Source of the DNA: Bacteroidia bacterium
Lineage (GTDB): Bacteria; Bacteroidota; Bacteroidia; Cytophagales; Cyclobacteriaceae
NCBI GenBank assembly: GCA_030426345.1
Contig: JAUHYU010000004.1
Span: forward strand, 35,006 to 99,005
Reading direction: 5' to 3'
DNA length: 64,000 bases
Position numbers and translations under genes: made by a program. Within the stretch, counting starts at the first letter, position 1. The number at the start of each line of letters is the position of its first letter. Of the stretch, positions 53,272-61,022 are shown piece by piece. The notes under the pieces were generated by a model. It was not told the origin of the DNA and made no database searches. It saw nothing but the letters and a program-made list of their open reading frames with translations.

Positions 53272-54468
53272 CTAGCCCGGTTGTAATTCTACTTTTTTAC
53301 CGGCCAAACTAAGGTTTTCTTCTACAAAGGTATTGTCCCAAAGATTGGAAATGACCGCAGAGATATTAGGGTTTTGGAGTGCCCACATATATGCTTTCAT
53401 AGGCGGTTTCATATCTCCCGCTATAATCCTATCAATTTTATTTATTCTCCACTCCGGTACAGGCTGTAATTTTTTATGATGTGTGGCTACTGCCATGGCT
53501 GCTTTCATTGCGATCACCCCTACTCCGGCATTAGCAGCTTCCTTCACAGCCTCAAACATATATCCACCGTTGATAACATTATATGCACACATCACCACAT
53601 CGTATTTTCCAGTTGCGGTCGCAGCCCGCAGTACGCCGGCTGGATCATTATGCGTTGAGACACCCAAAAATCTCACAAGCCCTTCTTTCTTTATAGCGTC
53701 AAAAGTATCGTAAATTTCAGGTATCTGCACTTCTTCTGGACAATTGGCTCCATGGGGGCACATGAGTATATCGAAGTATTTTTGTTTGCTCCGTTTTAAG
53801 CTTCCATGAATGGAATCCATAATGAATTTCTTAAATGCCTGGCTCCCATCCACGAGATGTGCGTAATCGGCCACCATAGCGTTGGAAAGGTATGATGGAT
53901 CCATCGATCTGTCTTGCCCTGGCCAATAGGTCAAATAATAGCCTGGAATATCCACGCCTCGTTCCGCACGCATTTCCGCCGCCTTTTTTCTTATTTTTTC
54001 CTTTTTACCTTCGGGCAAACCAGCATATATTTCCTTGTACATCTGGCTTCTGACATTGGCAAAACTACTCACTTTAGTGGTCATAAAAACCTTTTCACGC
54101 TTAGCAGATGAGTCGATAACTTTACTATAAGCTACTTCACAATCACCACCTCCATAAGCAGCGGCCATGTCCAAATAATTGAGCCCCCGATCGATCGCCG
54201 TTTCTACCTGAAGGTAATTGTCTGACCTAACCGGATCGCCGCCATTCAGAATCTCTGAAACCATCAGGCCTGTATTGCCCAATTGCCGATAAGCCATGCC
54301 CGATTGTTTATTGCGCCATTCAGGTGTTACGTTACTGGTTTTAGAAATTTCTTTAGCCGGATTCTCAATCTGACTCTTCGGTTTGTCAGACTCACAAGCG
54401 GCAACGGAAACGGCGGAAGCTGCTATGGCCAGAGAGCCGGATTTAAGAAAAGATCTGCGATTTATCAT
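53272..54468 (-). CDS. Tat-exported aldo/keto reductase
   Basis: NADPH-type reductase of the aldo/keto reductase superfamily, predicted to be exported folded by the Tat system. The N-terminus MINRRSFLKSGSLAIAASAV has the twin-arginine RRSFLK motif and the lipobox-like VAAC. Of 398 residues, the AKR start YRQLGNTGLMVSEILNGG is at about 60-77, the catalytic Asp/Tyr lie in GLNYLDMAAAYGGGDCEV, and an insertion near 140-200 (AGLPEGKKEKIRKKAAEMRA) is typical of Bacteroidota members. It converges on the IF2-like gene with 3 bp between stops. Substrate unknown. Confidence 0.9.
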   Translation of the reverse strand: MINRRSFLKSGSLAIAASAVSVAACESDKPKSQIENPAKEISKTSNVTPEWRNKQSGMAYRQLGNTGLMVSEILNGGDPVRSDNYLQVETAIDRGLNYLDMAAAYGGGDCEVAYSKVIDSSAKREKVFMTTKVSSFANVRSQMYKEIYAGLPEGKKEKIRKKAAEMRAERGVDIPGYYLTYWPGQDRSMDPSYLSNAMVADYAHLVDGSQAFKKFIMDSIHGSLKRSKQKYFDILMCPHGANCPEEVQIPEIYDTFDAIKKEGLVRFLGVSTHNDPAGVLRAATATGKYDVVMCAYNVINGGYMFEAVKEAANAGVGVIAMKAAMAVATHHKKLQPVPEWRINKIDRIIAGDMKPPMKAYMWALQNPNISAVISNLWDNTFVEENLSLAGKKVELQPG

Positions 54469-54661
54469 AGATGTAATGGGTTAAGGTTCTTCCTTAAAGT
54501 TAGGCAAAGTACAATATCTTTGCAACTGGGTTTCTTAAATATTCCGTATTAGAGACGTTCAATACTCCTACGAGAAAAAACAAACCTAAAAGTATCCGTA
54601 TATTCTTTCACATTTCAATTCCTATATGTTTCTTTACACCCAAACAAAGTGAGTGAAATCC

Positions 54662-55867
54662 ATGGGAAAATTAATCATTATTGGAGCTGGTGGGGTTGGA
54701 AATGTAGTAGCCAAAAAATGCGCACGTGAAAAAGCAGTCTTTTCAGAAATTTTGTTAGCATCACGTACGAAATCAAAATGCGACGCTATTGCTCAAGAAA
54801 TTGGCTCCAGCCATGTCACAACAGCACAAGTCGATGCAGATAGCGTTGATGAACTTGTAAAGTTGTTCCGCAGTTTTGAACCTGACATGGTGATAAATGT
54901 CGCACTTCCCTATCAGGATCTCACGATCATGGATGCTTGCCTTGCCACAGGTACGCACTATCTCGACACGGCCAACTACGAGCCGATCGACGAGGCAAAA
55001 TTTGAATATAAATGGCAGTGGGACTATCAGAATAAATTCAAAGATGCTGGGCTCATGGCCTTACTAGGCTGTGGTTTCGATCCCGGTGTCACCGGAATAT
55101 ATACAGCCTATGCGCTCAAACACCACTTCGATGAAATCCACTACCTCGATATTGTCGATTGCAACGCGGGTGATCATGGTAAAGCCTTCGCCACCAACTT
55201 CAATCCTGAGATCAACATCCGAGAAATCACTCAAAAAGGAAAATATTGGAAAGATGGATCGTGGCATGAAATTGCTCCACTTTCCATCCATCAGCCGATC
55301 GAATATCCAAATATTGGCCCAAAAGAATCCTACTTATTATACCATGAGGAATTAGAATCATTGGTGAAGAACATTCCTAAGCTTAAGAGGGCTAGATTTT
55401 GGATGACCTTTGGCGAGGCATATATCCGACATCTGGAAGTTTTGCAAAATGTGGGCATGACAAGCATCAAACCGATCATGTATGAAGGCAAAGAAATCGT
55501 TCCGCTGCAATTCCTAAAGGCGGTATTGCCCGAACCATCTGAACTTGGAGAAAATTATAGCGGCGAAACCTCCATCGGTTGCCAGATCAAAGGAATTAAA
55601 GATGACAAAGAAACTACCTATTATGTTTGGAACAATTGCTTGCACCAAGATGCATGGTCAGATGTTCGTGGTCAGGGAGTTTCCTATACGACTGGTGTGC
55701 CGGCCATGCTTGGCGCAAAAATGATGATGACCGGTCAATGGAAACAAGCAGGCGTTTTTAATGTTGAAGAAATGGATCCCGATCCGTTTATGAAAGAAAT
55801 CGGTGGATACGGCCTTCCGTGGAATGAAAAGGTCAACGGACCGCTTGCCTTCGCCGATTATGACTAA
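54662..55867 (+). CDS. Carboxynorspermidine/carboxyspermidine synthase (saccharopine dehydrogenase family)
   Basis: Condenses aspartate semialdehyde with a diamine to carboxynorspermidine or carboxyspermidine, the first step of the alternative spermidine route. The 401-residue protein begins MGKLIIIGAGGVGNVVAKKC, a Rossmann fold, and has GCGFDPGVTGIYTAYALKHH near 135-154. I chose ATG at 54662 over GTG at 54653, because the former begins the fold directly. It overlaps the decarboxylase gene by 8 bp, so the two enzymes are made together. The polyamine made (norspermidine, spermidine or homospermidine) cannot be told from sequence. Confidence 0.92.
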   Translation: MGKLIIIGAGGVGNVVAKKCAREKAVFSEILLASRTKSKCDAIAQEIGSSHVTTAQVDADSVDELVKLFRSFEPDMVINVALPYQDLTIMDACLATGTHYLDTANYEPIDEAKFEYKWQWDYQNKFKDAGLMALLGCGFDPGVTGIYTAYALKHHFDEIHYLDIVDCNAGDHGKAFATNFNPEINIREITQKGKYWKDGSWHEIAPLSIHQPIEYPNIGPKESYLLYHEELESLVKNIPKLKRARFWMTFGEAYIRHLEVLQNVGMTSIKPIMYEGKEIVPLQFLKAVLPEPSELGENYSGETSIGCQIKGIKDDKETTYYVWNNCLHQDAWSDVRGQGVSYTTGVPAMLGAKMMMTGQWKQAGVFNVEEMDPDPFMKEIGGYGLPWNEKVNGPLAFADYD

Positions 55868-57008
55868 AACAAATTTTCCTTACGATACCGAAAGCATCCC
55901 ATCTCCATGCTTTGTTCTGGACGAAAAGTTGTTGTTTAGAAATCTGGAGAAGCTCCACGACATCCAACAAAAAGCAGGCATCAAAATTCTTTGCGCTTTT
56001 AAAGGATATGCCATGTGGAGTACATTTCCATTATTGAAAAAATACCTGAACGGAGCGACCGCCAGTTCGCTGCACGAAGCAATGCTCTGCCACGAAGAAT
56101 TTGGCGAGAAAGCTCACTTATGTGCACCTGTTTATTTTGAGAGTGAAATAGAAAAAATCACAGATATCAGCAGCCACATCACTTTCAACTCACTGGGACA
56201 GTTCGAGCGGTTTGGCTCAGTTGCACTAAATAAAGGTTTGAAAGTGGCTCTCCGCATCAATCCCGAATATGCAGAAATCGAAACGGATCTGTACAACCCC
56301 TGCGTGCCCGGCAGCCGATTGGGGATCACCATCAACCAGCTTCCGGACAAATTACCTGAAGGTGTTACAGGGCTTCATTTTCATTCGCTGTGCGAGCAAA
56401 ATTCTGACACACTCGCTCGGACTTTGGATGTAATCGAAGAAAAATTCGCTAAGCAACTGAAGCAAATCTCCTGGATTAACATGGGTGGAGGTCATCATTT
56501 TACCCGGACAGATTATGATGTGGAATTGTTCGTTGATCGAATTAATAAATTAAAATCAAATTTCGATCTCGATGTGATTGCCGAGCCGGGAGAAGCGATA
56601 GGTTTACAAACCGGCTATTTGCTTTCTACCGTTCAGGACATCACCATAGCCAATGGCATCTCCAACGCCATGCTTGATGTTTCATTTTCTGCCCATATGC
56701 CCGATTGCCTTGAGATGCCCTACAGGCCTTCGGTGTTTGGAGAGGTTGAAAAAGCATCTAAAACCCATGGATATCGTCTTGGCGGACACACCTGTCTGGC
56801 TGGAGATTTTATGGGAGATTTTCATTTTGACGAGCAACTCAAAGTTGGTGACAAGATCATCTTTGACGATATGATCCACTACACGATGGTAAAAACTAAC
56901 ACCTTCAACGGCGTGCAATTGCCATCCATCGGCATCATCAAACAATCTGGGGAGTTCGAGTTGGTAAAGTCTTTTGGCTATGAGGATTATAAAAGCAGAC
57001 TTTCTTAG
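55860..57008 (+). CDS. nspC: Carboxynorspermidine/carboxyspermidine decarboxylase (PLP enzyme)
   Basis: Removes the carboxyl group from carboxynorspermidine or carboxyspermidine to yield the polyamine. A PLP fold-III enzyme of 382 residues: ILCAFKGYAMWSTFP (Lys for PLP near 42), GLHFHSLCEQN, NMGGGHHFTRTDYD and VIAEPGEA. The start is ATG at 55860, overlapping the synthase stop by 8 bp (the frame is open back to 55803 inside that gene). A repeat core follows the stop by 1 bp and may act as terminator. A variant of the motif (AAAACCCATG) lies inside the gene near 56760. Confidence 0.94.
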   Translation: MTKTNFPYDTESIPSPCFVLDEKLLFRNLEKLHDIQQKAGIKILCAFKGYAMWSTFPLLKKYLNGATASSLHEAMLCHEEFGEKAHLCAPVYFESEIEKITDISSHITFNSLGQFERFGSVALNKGLKVALRINPEYAEIETDLYNPCVPGSRLGITINQLPDKLPEGVTGLHFHSLCEQNSDTLARTLDVIEEKFAKQLKQISWINMGGGHHFTRTDYDVELFVDRINKLKSNFDLDVIAEPGEAIGLQTGYLLSTVQDITIANGISNAMLDVSFSAHMPDCLEMPYRPSVFGEVEKASKTHGYRLGGHTCLAGDFMGDFHFDEQLKVGDKIIFDDMIHYTMVKTNTFNGVQLPSIGIIKQSGEFELVKSFGYEDYKSRLS

Positions 57009-57082
57009 TCATGGATTTTAAGGGCTTTTTTGATTTGGGTACGAGCTAAAAGCTCGCACCAGCACAGGGGAAGCTGCGCTAC
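57009..57082. repeat. Type II dispersed repeat, copy B (shortened)
   Basis: catggattttaagggctttt starts 1 bp after the nspC stop; then GGGTACGAGCTAAAAGCTCG, which contains a perfect hairpin (cgagct-aaa-agctcg), then caccagcacaggggaagctg. It lacks the ACAAGAGAAC block of copies A and C. It may serve as transcription terminator for the polyamine operon. Confidence 0.6.
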
Positions 57083-57114
57083 AAACTCAAAAAAAGTTTA
57101 AAACAGAAAGACAA

Positions 57115-57363
57115 TTACTTTAATATCAATGTATCCAAAATGGCAAACGTTACCATGATAAGATAAAATGTAGCCCACCACTGTAAATAAGAACTGCTAT
57201 AATATTTATTATAAAATTGAGTGAAACCATATCCCAATAACCAGGAAGCAATAAATTGAAAAAGAACGTTGATTATGGTTTCCTTTAAACTATTGTATTG
57301 CACAAATAACTGAACCAAAATTGAGACAATAATTAATACAAGAATATATTTATATTTATTCAT
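57115..57363 (-). CDS. Small three-span membrane protein of unknown function (82 aa)
   Basis: Not recognised. From the Met codon at 57363 (MNKYKYILVLIIVSILVQLF) it has about three hydrophobic segments, with ASWLLGYGFTQFYNKYYSSS in the middle. A start two codons upstream (57369) is also possible. It lies between two type II repeats and has no near neighbour on its strand. It may be a single-gene unit or part of a mobile element; no evidence decides. Confidence 0.5.
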   Translation of the reverse strand: MNKYKYILVLIIVSILVQLFVQYNSLKETIINVLFQFIASWLLGYGFTQFYNKYYSSSYLQWWATFYLIMVTFAILDTLILK

Positions 57364-57497
57364 TAACATTATTAAAATGAATACCCAACACTTCAGAATT
57401 TGTAATTCTAAAGCTATTTGTAAATATAAAAAGTCGGACTGCAAATCCTATGATACCTATTCGACATTTCAAATATCGAATAGCAAACAATTCTTAT

Positions 57498-57588
57498 TCA
57501 TGGATTTTTGAGGCTTTTTCATCACAGAATCTTGCTTAGTACAAGAGAACGTTTACTTTTGAGTACGAGCTAAAAAATCGCTCCAGCT
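57498..57588. repeat. Type II dispersed repeat, copy C
   Basis: catggatttttgaggctttt, a gap of about 20 bp, ACAAGAGAAC, GTTTACTTTT and GAGTACGAGCTAAAAAATCG. The block order equals copy A (3232-3334); the terminal hairpin is partly degenerate. It lies between a small membrane gene and the beta-propeller gene. Confidence 0.65.
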
Positions 57589-57613
57589 TAATACAAAACC
57601 TAACTCACAAAAT

Positions 57614-59071
57614 ATGAATTCATTTAAACTATGTTGTTTGGCTATTTACCTTTTTACTTTCACAGAAGGCTTTGGTCAAAAGAGTGATGTGAAACCTTGG
57701 GAAGTCCCAATATCTGAAAAACAACTCAGCAAACTTCCTGCAAAGGGCCCGTATTTTGTAATAGACGATCGCATAATTGAAGATAGATGGAATATAGAAC
57801 GGTTTGTTGTTCCATTAGAAAAGTATAAAGAAAATCCAGTTATGGAGAAGGATCTCCCTTGGGAAGGATCTGGAACTTTAGGCGGTTCAGTGCTGTTTGA
57901 TCCGCAAGATGAATTATACAAAATGTGGTACCTCGTATGGGATTCTGCTTCCTATTACAACAAACTTCCTTTTTCATATAATATCTGTTATGCAGAATCA
58001 GCGGATGGAATTAAGTGGGAAAAGCCGATACTGGATGTATTTGACAGAAAAGGAGAATCCTTTAAAAAAACCAATTTCATCAAACTGGGTCGTGAGAAAA
58101 CCCAAGATATCGATGTAGAGTTTAATCCAAAATCAAACTCACCAGAGAATAAATTTGTTGCCATCCATAATGAAGCCGGAGGAGTATTCGTGTCGTATTC
58201 TGCTGATGGAAAAACTTTCAATAGCACTTTCAAGAACCCTGCGGTATGGTATCACAGCGATACACGAAACAATTTTGTATTTGATGAAGTTCGTGATCGT
58301 TGGTTTGTGTTTGTACGTCCAAAAGCCTATGCAGGTGAGGGATTGAAACATGTGAATAGACGACGTATTGCTGTTGTGGAGAGCGATGATTTAGTGAATT
58401 GGTCTCATGAACAGACCGTAATGGTTCCTGAAGAAGGTGATGTAACCGATTTTTATGGCACAAGTGTTTTTAGAAGTGGAGATTTGTTTTTTGGATTGCT
58501 ACAGCTTTATGATGCTAGTAAAACCGATAAGGTATTAACAGAATTGGTCTGGAGCAATGACGCTTATCAGTGGTTTCGTTTACCAACAAATGCTCAGAAG
58601 AGTCCTTTGGATTTGGGTAAAGAAAATGATTGGGATGGTGGACAAATATACATGAGGGAACCTATAGTAAAAGATGATGAAATGCGGTTTTACTATGCCG
58701 GTAACGAGACAACACATAATGTCCCGGGAAGCCCTGCCATTGGGTTTGCTACTACAAAATTAGATAGATTATTCGGTGCTCGTTCCCTACCTGATGCACT
58801 AGGAAGAATTCTAACCCGACCTTTTGAGGTCAATGGAGATTTATTTATAAATGCTGATGCCGAGGGAGAAATCCGAGTCGAGGTTCGTTCGGCTATTCGT
58901 GATGAAGTGCTTGAAGGATGGAGTGCTGATGACTGTACTCCATTTGTCGGATCAGGGATTAACACACCGATCAGCTGGGGCGATAAAAAACTAAGTGACT
59001 TAAAAGGAGAAATGATACGACTGCGGTTCCAACTTAAGGATGGAACACTTTATTCTTTTAATATAAAATAA
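57614..59071 (+). CDS. Exported beta-propeller glycosidase-like protein
   Basis: Predicted secreted protein of 485 residues with signal peptide (LCCLAIYLFTFTEGFGQ). The repeated pattern YKMWYLVWDS, YNICYAESADGIKWEKP, FVFVRPKAYA, GDLFFGLLQLYDAS, MRFYYAGNET with SxDGxxW turns is typical of the five-bladed beta-propeller of GH43/GH32/GH130-like families. Candidate acids are the Asp in VIDDRIIEDRW near the start and the Glu in MREPIVKDDEMRF. I cannot assign a glycosidase number. It may act with glycan import genes, but none is adjacent. Confidence 0.75.
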   Translation: MNSFKLCCLAIYLFTFTEGFGQKSDVKPWEVPISEKQLSKLPAKGPYFVIDDRIIEDRWNIERFVVPLEKYKENPVMEKDLPWEGSGTLGGSVLFDPQDELYKMWYLVWDSASYYNKLPFSYNICYAESADGIKWEKPILDVFDRKGESFKKTNFIKLGREKTQDIDVEFNPKSNSPENKFVAIHNEAGGVFVSYSADGKTFNSTFKNPAVWYHSDTRNNFVFDEVRDRWFVFVRPKAYAGEGLKHVNRRRIAVVESDDLVNWSHEQTVMVPEEGDVTDFYGTSVFRSGDLFFGLLQLYDASKTDKVLTELVWSNDAYQWFRLPTNAQKSPLDLGKENDWDGGQIYMREPIVKDDEMRFYYAGNETTHNVPGSPAIGFATTKLDRLFGARSLPDALGRILTRPFEVNGDLFINADAEGEIRVEVRSAIRDEVLEGWSADDCTPFVGSGINTPISWGDKKLSDLKGEMIRLRFQLKDGTLYSFNIK

Positions 59072-59080
59072 ACAAGTGTT

Positions 59081-59102
59081 TCATGGATTTTAGGGGCTTT
59101 TT
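59081..59102 (+). repeat. Single repeat-core unit after the beta-propeller gene
   Basis: tcatggattttaggggcttt followed by tttg, 9 bp past the stop codon at 59071. The motif alone, without the type II tail. T-rich end suggests a role in termination (inference). Confidence 0.5.
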
Positions 59103-59143
59103 GACCAGACTCTGGGCCTGCTACTTCTCACTCATACTTAGGT

Positions 59144-59165
59144 TGGCATGGAAATAACTTCCGCG
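59144..59165 (+). repeat. Left inverted repeat of the 59144-59892 segment
   Basis: tggcatggaaataacttccg then cg. Its complement at 59871-59892 matches at 20 of 22 positions. Together they bracket a broken gene and a membrane-protein gene. Confidence 0.65.
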
Positions 59166-59503
59166 CCAGATGGGGAAGTAAGCTTAACCGAAGCAGTCGC
59201 TGATGGTGTTCTTGGAGCTGCGGTTGGCCGAAATGCCGGTGCGGCTGGGGAACATGTTGCCAAAAATACATCTGCTGGTAAGGCGAAAGAACTTCAAACT
59301 CAAGTACGATGTACCACCATAGGGCAAAAAACAGAGCTAAAATTGCTGCTAATGGAGGAAGACCTAGACCAGCACAAGCTGAAACTGCTAGGCAAGCCCA
59401 AAGTGCCGCGGCTGCCCAAGGAGCTGGCGTGGCGGGGAGTGGGATTACAGGAAGCCTTATTGATGTGAAAACACCTGCCGAAAAGAAGAACGATGAAGAT
59501 TAA
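59148..59503 (+). pseudogene. Frameshifted 3' remnant, possibly of an Rhs-type polymorphic toxin
   Basis: Two overlapping frames look coding in turn. The first (ATG 59148) gives GVLGAAVGRNAGAAGEHVAK and KELQTQVR, then continues as unlikely sequence. A second frame, open from 59282, gives YHHRAKNRAKIAANGGRPRP, an Ala/Gln-rich stretch and ends KKNDED at 59503. A frameshift near 59300 would join them. The Gly/Ala-rich linker and basic end resemble toxin C-termini, and the stop overlaps a four-span membrane gene, as immunity genes often do. The toxin call is weak; a broken gene is well supported. Confidence 0.45.
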
Positions 59504-59870
59504 ACACTTTACAAAAAATTCTGCTGCATACGTACTTTCAATTCTACTAATTTTTGTGGTGGCAACGATAGAATATAATGTACTGACAGCAATAGAACTC
59601 ATTCTAAAATTAATAGCATTTTTCTTGAGTATGCTACTTCCAATAGGTTTATCAGCTAGACTTTCCACTTTTAACTTTCCAAGTTCAAATTCGATAGATA
59701 AATTACTGCGGCTAGACATAGCAACTATTGCTTTTACTGGTGTACAGGCTGCATTATGGATTATGAACTTATATCAACTACAACTATATATAGCTGTTGC
59801 AGCCATTGCTTTGTTTCTAATTACACTATTTGTTTTCCTTGTCATCAGATGGCTAGGATACCCCCCCTAG
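59493..59870 (+). CDS. Four-span membrane protein, possible immunity protein
   Basis: A 125-residue protein with about four hydrophobic segments (AYVLSILLIFVVATIEYNVL, LILKLIAFFLSMLLPIGLSA, IAFTGVQAALWIMNLY, LYIAVAAIALFLITLFVFLV). Its ATG overlaps the end of the broken upstream frame by 11 bp, implying former coupling. It lies just inside the right inverted repeat. I do not recognise the family. If the upstream gene was a toxin, this would be its orphan immunity protein. Confidence 0.55.
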   Translation: MKIKHFTKNSAAYVLSILLIFVVATIEYNVLTAIELILKLIAFFLSMLLPIGLSARLSTFNFPSSNSIDKLLRLDIATIAFTGVQAALWIMNLYQLQLYIAVAAIALFLITLFVFLVIRWLGYPP

Positions 59871-59892
59871 CCCGGAAGTTATTTCCGTGCCA
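59871..59892 (-). repeat. Right inverted repeat of the 59144-59892 segment
   Basis: cccggaagttatttccgtgc then ca, starting directly after the stop of the membrane gene. It pairs with 59144-59165; the inner part, cggaagttatttcc, is exact. The unit is itself a weak hairpin (cggaa/ttccg). Confidence 0.65.
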
Positions 59893-60055
59893 TTATTCAA
59901 TGAACTTGACATTTGTTCTTCCTTTGCCCCGCTCTTCAGAATTAGCAATTCCGAAGCCGTTTCGTAGGATTTATAATCCACATCTTCAAAACAAGCCCTG
60001 ACCTAAAACTCCTTTGCGAAGCTAATTATAAATACACAGATTACAAATCCTATAA

Positions 60056-60077
60056 TTCATGGAATTTAGAAGCTTTT
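60056..60077 (+). repeat. Diverged repeat-core unit
   Basis: attcatggaatttagaagct then tt, matching the family at the ends but with GAATTT in place of GATTTT, as in copy A at 3232. It abuts the stop of the gene remnant on the minus strand. Confidence 0.4.
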
Positions 60078-60277
60078 TATGATGAAAAAAGATTCAGATT
60101 CCCTCCCCTTCTAAACAAGTCTGTTCGAAGAGGCTCATTTTTTGCTTCTTCAAAATATTTTCTTTTAGCGACAGCAAACATGGATTTGATCACATCTGCG
60201 TACTTTCCTTCTCCGCTCATCCGCTTGCCAAAGCGCGAATCATTGACTAATGATAAAAGAAAGCCTGTTTTTAGTGA
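60078..60277 (-). pseudogene. 3' remnant of a PA0069-family radical SAM (SPL-like) gene
   Basis: A 66-codon minus-strand frame without start reads NDSRFGKRMSGEGKYADVIK, then KSMFAVAKRKYF, and ends LRTDLFRRGGNLNLFSS at the stop (60078-60080). The order NDxxFGxRMxGEG and LxTxxFRR is the C-terminal signature of the PA0069 radical SAM family. An in-frame stop at 60278-60280 cuts the rest, and the catalytic CxxxCxxC part is absent. The surrounding 475-bp gap holds this remnant, an inverted repeat and a repeat-core unit, but no intact gene. Confidence 0.6.
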
Positions 60278-60319
60278 TTAGAATATGAAAAGCAGAGAAT
60301 TTTATGTTCTTTTAGCGCA

Positions 60320-60335
60320 GTTTATTATAATAAAC
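60320..60335. promoter_or_regulatory. 16-bp palindrome upstream of the third sigma gene
   Basis: gtttattataataaac is a perfect palindrome ending 10 bp before the sigma start. It could be an operator, but AT-rich palindromes also arise by chance. Confidence 0.3.
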
Positions 60336-60345
60336 CAAAATACCC

Positions 60346-60951
60346 ATGAATGGATTGAATGTAAAACATGAAGTAAAAGATCATGATAGTCAAGATGAAT
60401 CTGAGCTGTGGTTAGCGATTCAGAATGGTGATCATACCTCCTTCAGGGTGTTTTATATGGCATATACAGATATTCTCTATAACTATGGCATGAAGATATG
60501 CAACAACGATGACATAGTGAGGGATTGCATTCAAGACATTTTTGAATATCTATGGAAAAACAAAGAAAAGGTCGAAATCCAGTCATCAATTAAGTTGTAC
60601 CTTCTTACTTCAGTAAAAAGGGCAATCATCAAAAAGTTAAAAGACGATGATAAATCAAGTGATCTTTCTAATAACAAAGCATTTGAGTTATCCGTTGAAA
60701 GCCGGATTATCAATGAAGAGGCTGAAAACCACAAAAAACATTTACTATCAAAAGCATTGCAACAATTGACAAAAAAACAACGGGAGATTATTTTTTTGCG
60801 CTATCAGGAAAATTTATCTTATGAGGAAATTTCACTGATAATGTCATTGAATCGAAATTCTATGTACAAATTGTTACATGCTGCCATCAAAAGAATCAAG
60901 CAATCAGTTGTGCTAATATTGATTGGAATACTGACAAATCTGTCTTTATAA
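60346..60951 (+). CDS. FecI-like ECF RNA polymerase sigma factor (locus 3)
   Basis: Sigma factor of 201 residues. Region 2 is at about 35-100 (FRVFYMAYTDILYNYGMKIC, then VRDCIQDIFEYLWKNKEKV) and region 4 at about 140-195 (LTKKQREIIFLRYQENLSYE, then EISLIMSLNRNSMYKLLHAA). The C-terminus is hydrophobic (VVLILIGILTNLSL), which occurs in several Bacteroidota FecI proteins. Start ATG 60346; the FecR gene follows 71 bp later. Confidence 0.9.
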   Translation: MNGLNVKHEVKDHDSQDESELWLAIQNGDHTSFRVFYMAYTDILYNYGMKICNNDDIVRDCIQDIFEYLWKNKEKVEIQSSIKLYLLTSVKRAIIKKLKDDDKSSDLSNNKAFELSVESRIINEEAENHKKHLLSKALQQLTKKQREIIFLRYQENLSYEEISLIMSLNRNSMYKLLHAAIKRIKQSVVLILIGILTNLSL

Positions 60952-61022
60952 AAAAAAACATTTTTTTTGGGAAGATTGCCCATCGCTTCCTCTCTTATAT
61001 AAAACCATCAATTATATAAGAA

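Noticed and set aside
54653..54661. GTG start three codons upstream in the carboxynorspermidine synthase gene
   Set aside because: It adds MKS before the Rossmann fold; ATG at 54662 is the better start.
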